From: an uncultured Ruminococcus sp.
GTDB lineage: Bacteria > Bacillota > Clostridia > Oscillospirales > CAG-272
Assembly (NCBI GenBank): GCA_902783905.1
Contig: CACZSP010000348.1
Location: 1 to 5,403, forward strand
Direction: 5' to 3'
DNA: 5,403 nucleotides
Shown: piece by piece, positions 5,363-5,403 of the stretch
Layout: every line of letters begins with the position of its first letter
How positions within the stretch are numbered: the stretch's first letter is position 1
Notes under the pieces: model-generated
Database searches by the model: none
The model's input: only the letters and a program-made list of their open reading frames with translations
Told to the model about the DNA's origin: nothing
Translations under genes and position numbers: made by a program

Positions 5363-5390
5363 TTGTTCCGGGTCGGGGATCCAAAATAAT
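5363..5390 (+). promoter_or_regulatory. Weak candidate promoter at the right edge
   Basis: TTGTTC (5363-5368) and AATAAT (5385-5390, 5/6 to the -10 consensus, in an AT-rich run up to 5394) are 16 bases apart. Any gene served would begin beyond the window. The -35 match is only 3/6 and the region also contains a GGGAT/ATCCC inverted repeat (5376-5380, 5393-5397), so this is tentative. Apart from it, I see no gene, RNA or mobile element in 5296-5403. Confidence 0.2.
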
Positions 5391-5403
5391 ATATCCCGGT
5401 TTC

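Noticed and set aside
5097..5389. Open frames on both strands over the right-hand noncoding region
   Set aside because: They run through the terminator hairpin, overlap the mgsA-like 3' end and show no recognisable similarity or ribosome-binding site.

Overview
The window is about 5.4 kb of moderately GC-rich bacterial DNA. Every supported gene lies on the + strand and is tightly packed. The gene order (HI0933/BaiN-type flavoprotein, cmk, plsC, then an ispH–rpsA gene fusion) and the fusion itself point to an anaerobic Firmicute of class Clostridia. I infer an uncultured or gut-type Oscillospirales-like lineage from composition and gene order, but the sequence does not settle genus or species. 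No rRNA, tRNA, CRISPR array, insertion sequence or phage gene was seen.

Layout. Positions 3-476 hold the C-terminal part of an FAD/NAD(P)-dependent oxidoreductase of the HI0933/BaiN family, cut by the window edge. Cytidylate kinase follows at 492-1202. A PlsC-like lysophospholipid acyltransferase (1199-1852) overlaps its stop by ATGA. A 680-codon fusion of IspH (HMBPP reductase, isoprenoid synthesis) and a four-domain ribosomal protein S1 (1833-3875) overlaps plsC by 20 bases. A 100-base gap containing two hairpins separates this block from a MinD/ParA-type ATPase (3976-4794). Three bases later comes a 127-residue protein with the methylglyoxal synthase fold but most catalytic residues replaced (4798-5181). 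A strong intrinsic terminator at 5253-5295 closes the unit. The last ~110 bases hold no convincing gene.

How the genes fit together. The first block couples nucleotide supply (CMP/dCMP kinase), phospholipid synthesis (PlsC), isoprenoid synthesis (IspH) and translation (S1), an arrangement typical of clostridia. The second pair looks like a remnant or derivative of the clostridial minCDE/mgsA neighbourhood, with no minC or minE in view.

Most notable observations. (1) Inside the ispH–rpsA reading frame there is a full GGAGGT ribosome-binding site ahead of an in-frame ATG exactly at the IspH/S1 junction. An AT-rich, extended -10-like promoter lies about 260 bases upstream of that ATG, within the IspH coding part, so S1 may also be made alone as a 382-residue protein. 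(2) The MgsA-like protein appears to be a pseudoenzyme, translationally coupled to a MinD-like ATPase that has itself lost the usual SVRD partner-binding signature. These are inferences from sequence reading and have not been tested.
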